Source of the DNA: Dreissena polymorpha
Taxonomy: Eukaryota; Mollusca; Bivalvia; Myida; Dreissenidae
NCBI RefSeq assembly: GCF_020536995.1
Contig: NC_068355.1
Span: 73,455,187 to 73,519,186, forward strand
Direction: 5' to 3'
DNA length: 64,000 bases
In this document: one piece after another, positions 11,796 through 24,015 of the stretch
Numbering within the stretch: position 1 is the first letter of the stretch
Layout: every line of letters begins with the position of its first letter
Translations under genes and position numbers: made by a program
The notes under the pieces: model-generated
What the model was told of the DNA's origin: nothing
The model's input: only the letters and a program-made list of their open reading frames with translations
Databases searched by the model: none

Positions 11796-12217
11796 GGGCC
11801 CATACCACCTGGATATTAATAACTGTCGCGCTTCGCGCTCTATATGTTGTTCTGAAAAAAAACTCCGAGTAGAAACGGGTTGCTGGGACACAGCTCCTCC
11901 TTGATAAGCGGCTGCTTCCTTTATCGCAACTCATTGTTACAATCAATAATACGTGTCGCGCTTCGCGCTCTATATGTGGTAGGGATAGGCCTATGATAGA
12001 CAACCATAAAAATACATGGATAATAGTTGTGTTGTTTGCATTTATTTGTTGATATAAAAACACGTGTATTTTTTATAAGATATTTAAGTGATGTAAACAA
12101 TTTTAATTGACGTTGTCACCACGTTTCATCCATTAATTTTAATAAAAATGTCCAATTGTAGTAAAATGGATTTTAAAATGTCTACATAAAATAAAGCTTT
12201 ATTTATTAACCTGACTG

Positions 12218-12224
12218 AAAAAAA
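12218..12224 (-). terminator. Pol III-type T-run terminator after the tRNA-Phe-like gene
   Basis: Seven consecutive T on the minus strand, 27 nt past the 3' end of the tRNA-like sequence. A run of four or more T terminates RNA polymerase III. Confidence 0.6.
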
Positions 12225-12251
12225 GTGTCAGCCGCCGAACTGTTCCGTTCG

Positions 12252-12342
12252 TGCCGGAACCCGGGATTGAACCGGGGGGCCTTTAGATGACTGTTGCGTT
12301 AACAACTTCAGTCTAACCCTCTGCCAACTGAGGTATTCCGGC
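12252..12342 (-). tRNA. tRNA-Phe(GAA)-like gene with a 17-nt insertion at the intron position
   Basis: On the minus strand the acceptor stem is a perfect 7-bp GCCGGAA/TTCCGGC, and the D stem CCTC/GAGG is also fully paired. The anticodon stem is TTAGA/TCTAA with loop CTGAAGA once a 17-nt insert (TTGTTAACGCAACAGTC) is removed. The T arm is CCCGG-TTCAATC-CCGGG. The anticodon GAA and the TTAGACTGAAG context are those of metazoan tRNA-Phe. The insert lies between positions 37 and 38, the canonical nuclear tRNA intron site. Changes from the usual GCCGAAA and GCTC stems are compensated, which argues that folding is maintained. It could still be a tRNA-derived repeat or pseudogene. Confidence 0.6.
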
Positions 12343-14396
12343 TGACATTCACTTATGTACTGCTATTTGGTGAAGTTGTGTATAGCTATCGTTATTATAT
12401 GTCTTTTAATAAACTAATACATTGTACGTTTTCTTACCACTACGCCTTCCAATAAACTTGCTTGCGCGATAGGTCGTCAAATATCGTACTGCATTGATTC
12501 TCCACTAAATAAGCAAATTAGAAAAACCACAAAATAAATATATTTTGATTATGTTTTGTTTTTATACAAAACATAACTTGTTTTTATACAAAACCAGAAA
12601 GTTTCGTGTATTTGCTCAGTCCCTGTGATCTTTCCCCTGTGATCAGTTATGGATCAGTTATTAATTAAAACAATAAGCTTTGCATTATTGGCAATACATT
12701 ACATGTTGTAATAAATGTAATAGGCACAAATGCAGTACTTATTTACACTAATTTACACAAAAAATCACCACTATGCAAGATATTTTCAAAACAAAAATAT
12801 ATACATTGATCCGTAAAATAACCTCTCCTCCCATAAGCGAAAAAAAAATGCATTACATACTAGTCGCCGCCCTGCAGGGCGACGCCAATAATCTGACTTT
12901 AATAACATGTATGTGTAGCATCCATTATGGTGGAACTATGCGACCGTGTATGGCCATTCTGGCCCACATATTTTTCAGGGAGCTATCGCGTTTTTATTAA
13001 TTTATATGTAATTTGTTTAAGGATTTGTATTTTCTACTTGAAATCTCAGGAACTAATTGTTAAGTATTGTTATCGGAAAGGCGTACACTGATAAAGTTGT
13101 TTCGCTTCCATCATGTTTCGGGCAATAGTAATGCTTTTATCAACGTTGTGATATTATAAAATGACTCTACGCTTTGATTCAGAATCAATTAAATTTCATA
13201 TGAAATCACAAAATGGTAAACGTCAATATGTTTTCATGTTGTTCCCCTTCTGTACTGTTTTCAGAGAGTTATTGTCCCTCAATTAAAAATGTTTACACAC
13301 TATTAACACATACACGACAAATCGCATCATCGGTAATCATAAAATAGTTTGATCAGTTCGATAATATTTTTCTTCTTATTTTTTTTTCATTTAGTTTTCT
13401 GTGTAATTATGCGATACTCAACCAAATAATTTCAAAAGGATATTAACAAAGAGCACGATATTTGTTAAATATGCAACCATTTTCATTAAACATTCATAAA
13501 CCATCGTTTTAGAAACTTGACGATTGTATATAACATTATTTGCTTTATATTCAAACTATGGTGTAAATTTGGTAGTTATTTTATTATTGTTTGGACAAAA
13601 TAGTTTGAAGTGTGGATCGAACCTAATATCCCTCGCTTGACCTTGAACTATCCGGAAATGGTCGAGGTATCCAGTTGCCAAATGTTCCGAGACTGATCAA
13701 ACTGCTTAAAATAACAACGGGTGAGTGTTGTTTTTAATATATTGGGAGTTTTGATCAAACAATGCATGACACAATAGAAATAAGCTCAGCTTTCGTGTCG
13801 AATAAATGCTGACATTTGTGCAAAGGATTTTCCTTTTGATTAACAAGTATTTCATTTCATTTATGTACCGCGCAACCTCGATAAAATAAAATATAAAATT
13901 CGGACCCATTGCAAACCTGGTTGACTAAATGCTAACCGTATTCGGAGAGCATACGAATAATTATCTCATCTGATATGCTTTACACAATTTGTGGAGTGAT
14001 TTTGGCTATGATGTAAGTTGTGTAATTTACATGACCTGTAATTGTATCAATGCTGTTATTTAAGAGTAAAACACAGTACAGTAGTCTTGCAAAGTGACGT
14101 TTTCGCGTTCGCGAGGTTGTTATGTAATCAAAGTTTATCAGAACATTAAAATCATTCAAAGAAATAAAAGAATCGTTGTTATGTTGCCCAACACATAACG
14201 AACACGATCACCCGCCCCGCAGAGTAACGTAGAACATTCCACCCTCATTTCGATTGCTAGCAGGTCATGTTGAATTGGTAAAAAATTGCGAACGATGACA
14301 AAACATGCTTGAATTTCGTTAACTATCAACTAGTAAACTAGCCTCTGTCGTCCATATATATAAACATGTTTATAATCCCAAATCGATCAAGACAAT
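12343..14396. other. Intergenic, nothing recognised
   Basis: AT-rich sequence without convincing exons. Short open frames here, such as the one near 12773-13000, have no recognisable domain, codon signature or splice context. Confidence 0.4.
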
Positions 14397-14400
14397 TTAA

Positions 14401-14622
14401 CCCATTTATGACTAGCGTCTAGATAGAAGGCATTGGCAAACAGCGAAGACCCAGATGAGACGCCGCATGATGCGGCGTCTCAACAGGGTCTGCGCTGTTT
14501 GCTTAAAGGAATTTCTGTAAGAAATATTCTAAATATTGAAATAAATATACTAGATATCCCTAATTTTGGAAATGAATTGATCCAATTTAGAAGGATGAGA
14601 GAGTCCACTTGGCATGAATGGG
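14401..14622. mobile_element. TTAA-flanked MITE, family 2 (inverted copy)
   Basis: Flanked by TTAA (14397-14400 and 14623-14626). It is the reverse orientation of the copies at 2472 and 10459, with the GACGCCGCATGATGCGGCGT hairpin. It lies about 115 bp past the stop codon of the right secreted-protein gene. Confidence 0.75.
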
Positions 14623-14736
14623 TTAAACTTCTTTCACAGACACGAACACGAACTAATGCACTAATATATCTACATTTTAAACATTTATTTTGTTATTATG
14701 TAATCATAAAAGATGTGAGTTCTGTGCAAACATGGC

Positions 14737-17736
14737 CTAGACGGTGATGGTGAAGAAATGGGTCTGTAGGGTACCCATATGGCCACATGCATTTACGTCA
14801 CGTTTGTCCAGCGTGCTGGCGTCAGTGACCGCCGTTGCGCTTCCAAGAGCGGCGAGGACTCTCAGCTGTGTGTAAGAAATAAAATACAATAGTTACATGA
14901 CACAATGCCAGTTTGGCACGAATAAATATAATTACAGATAATTATAAATGTGAATGTATTATCAAATTGAAACCGAAGCTCTACCAGAATGTGGCGCCGT
15001 TTGTCGCCAATTATATGTTGTACAGTTGAGGAAGGATGCAGATTGTAAACAAGCAATAACATAAGATATTTGTCGATTTAACACAAGCTTAAAACAAACA
15101 AGCCGATAATATTGAGTTTATTGCCGAAGTTCAAAAATGGTTTTAATAGAGACGTGCTTTGGAAATAATACAACTGAAAATGAAATCAGAATTCAAGTAT
15201 AAAACACGCTTCATTCCATTTCGATGCAACAGTTATTTTCGACATGACAGTGACACACTTCTCAATTTGAAACGTTAAGATGGAATTTATGTTCTAAGAG
15301 GGGTTTTACCAATACGTATATTTTCTAAGTATCAACATTACGATATGTCCCCAAACTGGTCATTTTAACTGTACACGAATTTGTGAGGTAAACTTCATAT
15401 TGCAAAATACTGTCTCGCAACTGAACACGTTGTTTGGTATTTATTACACATGCGTGGTTTACTTTGATGCTTGATTTGCTTGAGCTTGTAGATGATCAGT
15501 GTAGCAAATCATAAAATATTTGGGCAATTAGTTGGAACTTTCTTCTTGAGTGTTTTCAATCAGTTTTAGACAGTTACTTAATGCCTGAAAGAGCTTTCCC
15601 TACCTCGACGGCAGTCATGCCCGCGTCAGTGTGGATCTGCGCATGCTCGGAGTCGGAGAGGGCGGCGATGTAGCAGTTGTAGGTCGTTTTATCCGGGTGA
15701 GTCTTTACCAGTAGGTGGAGCTGCAACGACAAAGAAAATAAAACACTAGATTTAAGTCAGGGGTAGATCGTACGTAAGTAACTGGTGTGACGTAAGTGAG
15801 AATATTTTTAACTTGTGTTCAAAATGGCGGCCAACGGCTGATTTTTCGACGGTTTAGTCCGAACATTTGAACGGTTTGTACATTTGCCACATAAATTCGA
15901 CATTATCCTTACGCGCAGGATAATCTGCTGATGCATATAATGTGATGGAAGCATCCTGCATGGTGTTCATGCAAAGTAAAATATGATGGTTCTTGAGTCC
16001 ACCTTTCCACGAAAACTGATGAGATGAGCCTTATATATGACCTGAAATACACATACAGTGAACCGTGTCAATTGTAAACTATCAGGCATTTGCGTAGAAA
16101 TTCTCCAATAACATTTTAAATACTGATAATGAATCTACGGGATTTATACTGAGGTTAAGTGGATATCAGTAGATCAACTTGCGCGCAAGGATAGTGTCGA
16201 AAAAGTGGGGTAAATGTACCTTTCAAACGTTCGGATAAAAATATTGAACAATTAGCCGTTGGTCGCCATTTTGAACATCATTTAATTGTCTACGATCTAC
16301 CCCTGTAGTGTGTACGATTACTATTTGTGGTGAATAACTGCAGCTAATAGCCTAAGACAGTTTTAAATGCGAACTGCAAGGCAAAAAAATGCGAACTGCG
16401 AGGCTAGAAAACAGCATGAATCATAAAATATCATTAGAACTATGAACAAATATTACGAACATATGTTTACCTGTAAAAAGTTGTCATTCCAATTTTTTTT
16501 AAATGTACATGTATAATTTGTAACAAAACCTTAATTGATTTTCGACAAGAAAAAACACCGTTCGCCTGACAATTATTGAGTGACAACCATTTGCTAAATT
16601 GTGTCTACTTATGTATCGAACTGCCAAATTACTACTTACAGTGGTTGGTAGAAACTGGAAAGAGAGTGTGTCCGTTTCCCCTGGCTCCAGTGTAATGTGA
16701 GTTACGTGCGCATGCGTAGTGTGAGTTACATGGGGTCGATGGGTTGTTGTGCCGGCCTTTAGAAAAAGAAATAATCAGGAAAAATGAATAGCAAAGATAT
16801 TCTGAGAAAATTGTAAATCGTTTAGCTGAATACATTATTATTCAATCGTGCATAAATAGGCGGGTGAACTCAAACAGCACAATCTAAGTGTTCATCTTTC
16901 TAGAAGGTTTCTGTCCGATTCCTGTTTTTATGCAAATTAATCGCATGAATCTAACACAGTGGGTCACACTCCTAACAAGTGTGTGCAAATATTGTTTTCA
17001 CATACAATATCCTTTATAAATGTTTAAAAAAAATACGGCATACATCATGCATCATTGAAAATTATTGACGTTTTCATTCATGTAACTTTATGACCACACG
17101 TGAAATACTTTTCAATCACACAATTTCTTGAAATTAACCACTTCTCTTGTTTTAAGACTTAAAACGCCTTTCACAAACCTTCAAGTGTAATTGATAAGCG
17201 CTTGCATTGAAACCATGAATATTTCAGCCAATCATACAGCAAACAAATGAGCATTGAGACATATCACAAGATAAGCTTAAAGAGAATAAAACGCTGAAAC
17301 GGAATCCACATTATTTTGGACACATCGAGGGGAACCCCAATTCTATTTTTGATGAGATAAAATTTAAACAAATCCAGTACGAAAAACACCAAAAAAAAAC
17401 TTAAAAGATATCGAAAGCAAATCAACTTTGAGCAGTTCAAAAAGAACCAAACACTTAAGACATTATTTGAATACAATCGGAAATAACAAAATCTTATTTT
17501 TAACAACTTTGAAAGAACACAATTTTATTTAGAAAAAAAAACTAAATATAATTATATTCTTAGTTTAAACATAAAAACCAGTTGTGCTGTTGCTGTTGTT
17601 TCCTCAGTTGATTTTGTTGGCCTGTATAAGTGTGTGTGTGTTTTTCGCTTTATAAATGCAAAACTTACTGAAAACGCGATGTTCTACTCACATGACATGC
17701 CGCGATGACAGCAATGAAAACACAGATAGCTTGCAT
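14737..17736 (-). CDS. Small secreted His/Thr-rich protein, intact right copy (four exons)
   Basis: Exons on the minus strand: 17692-17736, 16640-16756, 15604-15720 and 14737-14865 (stop TAG). All introns are phase 0, with donors gtgagt, gtaagt and gtaggg and pyrimidine-rich acceptors. The product is 135 aa. It has a signal peptide MQAICVFIAVIAACH, then a His/Thr-rich stretch (RPHVTHTTHAHVTH), a TLEPGETDTLSFQFLPTT segment, YNCYIAALSDSEHAQIHTDA, and a C-terminus from LRVLAALGSATAVTD to FFTITV. Two cysteines remain after the signal peptide. The 117, 117 and 129-nt exons are GC-rich against AT-rich introns. The family is not recognised. AQIHTDAG faintly recalls the A-H-I-H box of CHRD domains, but that is weak. 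The His-rich part could bind metal (inference). Confidence 0.8.
15758..16305. mobile_element. MITE with long inverted arms, in intron 2 of the right secreted-protein gene
   Basis: The ends CAGGGGTAGATCGTA and TACGATCTACCCCTG are perfect complements. The arms continue with matching segments around TTCAAAATGGCG, CCAACGGCT, TCCGAAC and TCGACAYTATCCTT for about 160 bp each side. No clear target duplication was identified. Confidence 0.7.
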
Positions 17737-17800
17737 GATTGCTACAGCGCTATAAAACTCCCCGCTGATAAATATGTAAAGATGTTGCAAACGTTTTTTG

Positions 17801-17809
17801 GTTTATATA
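17801..17809 (-). promoter_or_regulatory. TATA box of the right secreted-protein gene
   Basis: TATATAAAC on the minus strand, about 65-73 bp upstream of the ATG at 17736, matching the arrangement of the left copy. Confidence 0.6.
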
Positions 17810-18003
17810 CGAAATAGATACCGCAAGATTTCCCTTCTCACGATGTTTCAAAGTCGGTCGTGTAATGAACTCAAATCCGGTTTGAACTGCAAAGATCTCT
17901 TTCTTTCTTTCGGTCACGTTTTACTTTCTTAAAATTGATACAACATTGACCTTGTTGTTCCTTAATGGTTGTCAAGACAAACTTTGCCAGTCTGTGAGAA
18001 CAT

Positions 18004-18346
18004 TCAGCTCCGTGCCAGCTCATCATTCAAACATAAGCGTACAATATTATTTCCGAATGTCGAACTGAATGTCGAGCTGGAATGCCGTGCCAGCTCGACA
18101 TTCAAAAATAAGTGTACAACAATAACTCCGAATGTCGAACTGCATGTCGAATTGGAATGCTGTGCCAGCTCAACACTCGAAAATAAGCGTACAACACTAT
18201 ATCCGAATGTCGAACTGAATGTCGAGCTGGAATGCCGTGCCAGCACAGCATTCGGTTTGAATGTCGAGCTGGAATGTCGAGCCGTTACAACATTCGGTAA
18301 TTTGAATGTTGTGCTAATGTCGAACGGCGAGCCAACTTCACGCACT
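18004..18346. repeat. Tandem, internally palindromic minisatellite just upstream of the right secreted-protein gene
   Basis: Units of about 60 bp built from GAATGTCGAACTGAATGTCG and GAGCTGGAATGCCGTGCCAG, with the inverse CCAGCTCGACATTC in the same unit. Both strands stay open because of the repeat, which produces spurious ORFs of 113 and 126 codons. Confidence 0.75.
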
Positions 18347-19299
18347 TAGTCCGACATCGATTTTAAGTAGACGTATGTGTTTGGCGAACTAGTATCGATA
18401 TTGCTATTTGTTCTGAGCTATTTCATGTATTTCGCTCTACTTTTTATTTACATTTATTTGTATTAATATATTAAAACCCAGGTGGTGGGGAGGAGCTGAA
18501 TGACAAGAAGTGTACCTGATTAGCTTGGTTCGCAATTGGTTGAGGTTTTAGTCAAAAGTGGAATGTATGGTCAGCCATGTCATTCAAACACATGACCAGT
18601 CCACATCTTAGAAGTACTTGTTACATTCAAAGAGCAGTTTAACCTCCCATTTAAGACGATCGACACCATTGTATAGAGGGATTAATCTCACTACATTTCT
18701 TCTGGGTGCCAACAAAGTATACAGATGGACAGTTTGAACAGTAGTCAAGTGTATGGTATGCAACGACAAATGACCCATGTTATGCAAACAACATAATTAT
18801 GTTTGTCAAGCTATGATGGGTTTCCCGTGCTGACTTTGCATTTTTGCTGCAACTAGTATTGGCAGAACGAGATGCATGTAGATCTACGAAACATTTATAT
18901 ACAATTAATTTAGAAACATTCGCTTGGTATTTAGTGTTATTGACATCTATCTATCTTTGCTATCAAGTTTTTACTAAATGGATCCGGTACTTTCATTCAG
19001 TCATGTGTCATTATGATTAATATGTAAAGGCGAAATAACCACATATGTTTTTGTACACCACTATTGCGTGCGTTTCACGCAGACTGTGTATAGGTCACTT
19101 TTTGTGCGTACGCTGCTCACCGAAGTCAAAATCTATTTCCAAATACCAATCACGCGGTGTATACTAACTGTCTGTCACAAGCAGAAGCAACACGACATCG
19201 TGCCAAATAGCACTCAACGGAGAATGTTTAATTGATACCGCAGACACGACCTTTTTGTGTCGTATATGTTTCCTTACAAGCGAGGTGCATACCTACTGG

Positions 19300-20028
19300 A
19301 ATTGCACTCCAGGGTTGTGTCCTGTGGTCGTGTCACTCCAGGGTTGTGTCCTGTGGTCGTGTCACTCCAGGGTTGTGTCCTGTGGTCGTGTCGATAGTCT
19401 CCTCCAGCACAGGAGGGAAGCCCATAGTATTATTATTTTTTCCATATAAATGCTATATATGAAAAAAATAATAATATGGGCTTCCCTCCTGTGTCCTCAA
19501 GTGTTGTGTCCTGTGGACGTGTCGATGGTTTCCTCCGGGGTTGTGTCCTGTGGTCATGTCGATAGTCTCCTTCAGGGTTGTGTCCTGTGATCGTGTCGAA
19601 AGTCTCCTCCGGGCTTGTGTCCTGTGGGCGTGTCGATAGTCTCCTCCGGGGTTGTGTCCTATGGGCGTGTCGATAGTCTCCTCCAGGGTTGTGCCCTGTA
19701 GGATTGTGTCCTGTGGGCGTGTCGATAGTCTCCGCCAGGGTTGTGTCCTGTGGTCGTGTCGAGAGTCTCCTTCAGGGTTGTGTCCTGTGGTCGTGTCGAT
19801 AGTCTCCTCTAGGGTTATGTCATGTGGTCGTGTCGATAGTCTCCTTCAAGGTTGTGTCCTGTGGTCGTGTCGATAGTCTCCTCCAGGGTTGAGTCCTGTG
19901 GTCGTGCCGATAGTCTCCTATAGGGTTGTATCGTGTGGTCGTGTCGATAGTCTCCTCCAGGGTTGTGTCCTGTTGTCGTGTCGATAGTCTCCTCCAGGGT
20001 TGTGTCATGTGGGCGTGTCGATAGTCTC
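19300..20028. repeat. Minisatellite, unit about 36 bp (GGTTGTGTCCTGTGG core)
   Basis: About 18 units of GGTTGTGTCCTGTGGTCGTG followed by TCGATAGTCTCCTCCAG, with many point variants. The array is interrupted at 19406-19491 by a near-perfect palindrome. Confidence 0.9.
19406..19491. repeat. Near-perfect palindrome inside the minisatellite
   Basis: The left arm starts CACAGGAGGGAAGCCCATA and the right arm ends TATGGGCTTCCCTCCTGTG. The arms, about 38 bp, pair with two or three mismatches around a loop near AATGCTATA. It could be a tiny MITE or a hairpin-forming insertion. Confidence 0.75.
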
Positions 20029-20507
20029 TGATCTTACTTACGAGCTGCTTGCGATGATTTCAGTCGAAGGGGGGCATCACATCTTGCTGCAATCAGTGTT
20101 GTACCAAAGCACATCGCTCACGACTCCCAGTGGGAAGATACATGTACGGTATGAATAAATCAGTGGAAGATATAGAATAAAGCAATTAACATGAACTGTT
20201 CATCGTCATTTTGCATCAATACCGTATTCGAAGGTAGGGGTCTGGTCAGATAAAGACTACCGGTGAGACCTGGAAGCATCATTTGGATCCTCAACGAAAA
20301 CGCATTAAGCGATCTAAAAAGTAACCATAAACCCATTCCTCGTAATGTCCTCGTTCATCAAACCTGAGGAAAGAACAGTTTCATCTTTTTCATGAATTGA
20401 CAGGGAATGATTATTCAGCGTCGAGTAAAAGACGGGCTAAATGGAATGCCGAACCCGTGATTTAATTTAGAAAAATAGTGGAACAGCAGCCGTCAAGCAA
20501 TTTTTAA

Positions 20508-20906
20508 CAAGAGGGCCTGAAAGGCCCAAAGTCGCTCACCTGAGATAACAAGAGGGCCAAGATGGCCCTATTTTGCTCACCTGAGAGGTTCATTCAATCT
20601 TTACCAAACGTCAAACTTGACCTAGATATTTTCCAGACAAACATCCTGGTAAAGTTTCATCATTATTGAACCAAAACTATGGCATATGGAGTGATTTTGT
20701 TTTTGTAAGATTTGACCTGGTGACCTATATTTTGAGTTGACCCCCCCTAACCAAACATCAAACTTTGCTTACAAAAATAAATATTATGACCAAGATTCTT
20801 AAAATCTGAAACAAAATAGTGATCTCTAGAATGTTTACAAGGATTTTGTACAATATAATGAAAATTTGGACAATATAAGGGCAATAATTATGGCATTAAT
20901 TATGTG

Positions 20907-20974
<68 letters not shown>

Positions 20975-22366
20975 CCAATCTTTTCACCAAGCTCATGATG
21001 ATTGGGCAAAAAATGTAACTTCTAGAATGTTCAAGGCTTTTTTTTTTACTATATAAGGAAACTGCCCCCCCCCCCCCCCCCCTAACGACAGTCATGCTAT
21101 TAAACTGACCGGAACCATTTTCAAACTCAACTCCCATATCAAGGAAACAAATGTTCTGACCAAATTTCATGAAAATTGTGGCAAAATGTGACTTCTAGAG
21201 TGTTCACATGTTTTCACTATATACATATAGAGAAAAATGCCCCGCTCACTGGCGCCCATGTTTTTTCACCGATCTGAACCATTTTCGAACTCGTCTGAGA
21301 TATCAATAAAACCAATGTTTTGACCAACTTTCATGATTATTGGGCAAAAATTGTGACTTCTGGAGTGTTTACAAGGTTTCTCTATAGCCAAATGTTTTTC
21401 AACTGACCGGAACCATTTTCAAACTCAACTCTCATATCAAGGAAACAAATGTTCTGACCAAATTTCATTAAAATTGGGCAAAAAATGTGACTTCTAGTGT
21501 TCACATGATTTCACTATGTACATATAAGGAAAAATGCCCCGCACACTGGAGGCCATGTTTTTTCCCCGATCTCGACCATTTTCGAACTCGTCCAAGATAT
21601 CAATGAAACCAATGTGTTGACCAACTTTCATGATGATTGGGCAAAAATTGTGACTTCTAGAGTGTTTACAAGGTTGCTCTATAGCCAAATAAGGAAAACT
21701 GCCTCACCCATCCCCCCTGGCAGCCATGTTATTCAACTGACCGGAACCATTTTCGAACTCAACTCCCATATCAAGGAAACAAATGTTCCGACCAAATTTC
21801 ATGAAAATGGGCCAAAAATGTGACTTCTATAGTGTTCACATGTTTTCACTATATACATATAGAGAAAAATGCCCCGCCCACTGGCGGCCATGTTTTTTCA
21901 CCGATCTGGACCATTTTCGAACTCATTCGAGATATCAATAAAACCAATGTTTTGACCAAATTTCATGATGATTGGGCAAAATTGTGACTTCTAGAGTGTT
22001 GACAAGGTTTCTCTATAGCCAAAAAAGGAAAACTGCCCCTTCCAATGGCGGCCATGTTTTTCAACGCACCGGAACCACTTTTGAACTCAACCAACATATC
22101 ATTAAGACAAACATTTTGACAAAGTTACATGAAGATTGGGCATGAAATGTGACTTCGACAGTGTTTACAAGTTTGTTTGTTTTTTGACCTAGCACGACCC
22201 AGTTTCGAACTCGACCGAGATTTCATGGGGACAAAGCTTCTGACCAAGTTTCATGAAGATCGGACAAGAAATGTGGCCTCTAGAGTGTTTACAAACCAAA
22301 TATGGACGACGGACGGACAGACGACGGACAAAGACCGGTCACCGGTGAGCAATCAGGTGAGCTAAA
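20508..22366 (+). mobile_element. Pearl/Helentron-like element with internal ~315-bp repeats
   Basis: It starts with AACAAGAGGGCCTGAAAGGC, and a second start of the same type, AACAAGAGGGCCAAGATGGC, follows 43 bp later. The body has repeated units with GACCGGAACCATTTTCGAAC, CATGAAAATTGGGCAAAA and TGACTTCTAGAGTGTT. The tail has a GACGGACGGACAGACGACGG microsatellite and ends with GGTCACCGGTGAGC and AGGTGAGCT. A (TA)n tract is at 20910-20973 and a poly-C run near 21066. Non-coding. Confidence 0.65.
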
Positions 22367-22636
22367 AATTCGAAAATTTACTTAAAAGACGAGTATTTTT
22401 TTTAATAAATATTTTGTATACAGATAGCATAAACGTTTTTCCTGGTGTGTGTGTGTGTGTATTGAAACTATGTGAGAATTCTCATTACCTTTCACCAGTG
22501 TTTATAAGTCGTTCGTGTTCATGACCTTCTTAAATAAGTTTCATTTTCTGATAATTGCCTGGATCCTTATACACCGAACAAGTATAACATAAACACAAAG
22601 GGTTTGTATTAACCATATTATTTCATTCATATTTGA

Positions 22637-22840
22637 GGCTCGCTATGATAAAACGGGGTTTAATGCGTATGCGTAAAGTGTCGTCCAATGTGCACTCCGT
22701 ACTGGCTAATCAGGGACTACCCTTTCCAACTAGACTGGATTTTCGTTTAGGAGAGACTTCTTTTATACGAAACAATCTACACAAGTAGAAAGTGGCATCC
22801 CTGAGTAGAATGTGCGGACGGCGCGTATACATAATTAAGC
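22637..22840. mobile_element. Degraded family 1 MITE
   Basis: Contains GCGTAAAGTGTCGTCC, GGCTAATCAGGGACTACC and GAAAGTGGCATCCCTGA in the order of family 1, with many substitutions. Confidence 0.5.
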
Positions 22841-23089
22841 GAGATGAAAGCGGATCAGACCATCATTAGAACTGCAGCAACACAGTGGAATCAGGATACA
22901 TGTACATATAGGGACAGAATTAATCGTGTACTGTTACAAACAATATCGATTCTGTTGATCCTTTCGTTTTAAAATATGTAGAATGACGCATCCTGTATTT
23001 CTTGTATGTGTGAATCGAAACAACATATGCTTGCACGTTTATCACAGTGCAGGATCAACGGGGTTCACATGGGGTTTACAGACGGGCTG

Positions 23090-23610
23090 GACGGAATGTA
23101 AACACACCATTAAGAACTGTACTTTTGCAAATATCTCAAGTTATTGAAAAACATTTGAAAAAATCTGAAAAAGCCCATAAACACTCAAAATCTACGAATA
23201 TTTCGTACAATATTTCGAAAAATGAAGTTAACTAATACAAATCAATATTACTTATAGCCAAAATTTCAACGCTAGATCTGGTCTGGTAACATAAATTAAT
23301 CAAGATACGAAATGCTCGTTTTTCTTATTTAAGGGTCAATATATTCAACATATGTTCATGTACCGTGTAAGTGTTCGTGTGTCGTAGTAATTGATATCGT
23401 TGCAGGAAATTAACATGGAATATATTTTGCAACATTTTTTTCTATAAACGACCATTTTGTATCTCGTTAAATCTATGTTACCATACCACATCTAGCGTTA
23501 AAAGTTTGGCTATAGCCATAAGGAATACTAATTTTGTATATTTGAACTTTTTTCTGAAATATTTTGCGAAATATTTTTGCAAATTGCTATATTAGTAACC
23601 GAAGAAAAGT
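23090..23610. mobile_element. Degraded palindromic MITE
   Basis: ATAGCCAAAATTTCAACGCT at about 23255 and its inverse near 23486-23515 (AGCGTTAAAAGTTTGGCTAT) show inverted arms. TGGTAACATAAATTAA also pairs with an inverse copy near 23473. A relative of the left arm with GCAAATATTGCAAGTTATT lies at about 48940-49080. Confidence 0.5.
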
Positions 23611-24015
23611 AGGATGCGAAAATGGAACAGCTTGGTATTCAAACGATAACAGATTTGAGGTCGACCATCGTTGTTGATTTCGAAGCACAAAACCGGTTAA
23701 CGCTGGATTTAAACGAATACAAGACCCAGTGCATTTTGATTTAAAAACGTGATCCACTTTACCTGTATACTCAAAGTATGTCATGAAACAACTAGAAATA
23801 GAACAATGTGATGTGAATGTTCAACTGAGCGAATATACTGATAAAGAACCATCTTTCTTCATTTATTTGTATGTTCCAAATTTAAAAATACGCTATGGCA
23901 CTTCCATGAGGCGCACTCGGAGAACTCAACGGTATAATTCAATGTTTAGTACGGATACTATTTGCCTCTTGTTTTCTACCAATAGGTCATCAAGTTCACT
24001 CATCAATTGTGTCTT

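Noticed and set aside
11824-11981. Repeated TGTCGCGCTTCGCGCTCTAT as a regulatory hairpin
   Set aside because: Two copies of a short palindrome lie 130 bp apart. It is more likely part of an old repeat; nothing links it to a gene.
12773-13000. 75-codon ORF as a gene
   Set aside because: No domain, no homologous copy, AT-rich composition like its surroundings and no splice signals.
18004-18349. Two overlapping ORFs on opposite strands (113 and 126 codons)
   Set aside because: Tandem palindromic repeat. Neither ORF has non-repetitive coding features.
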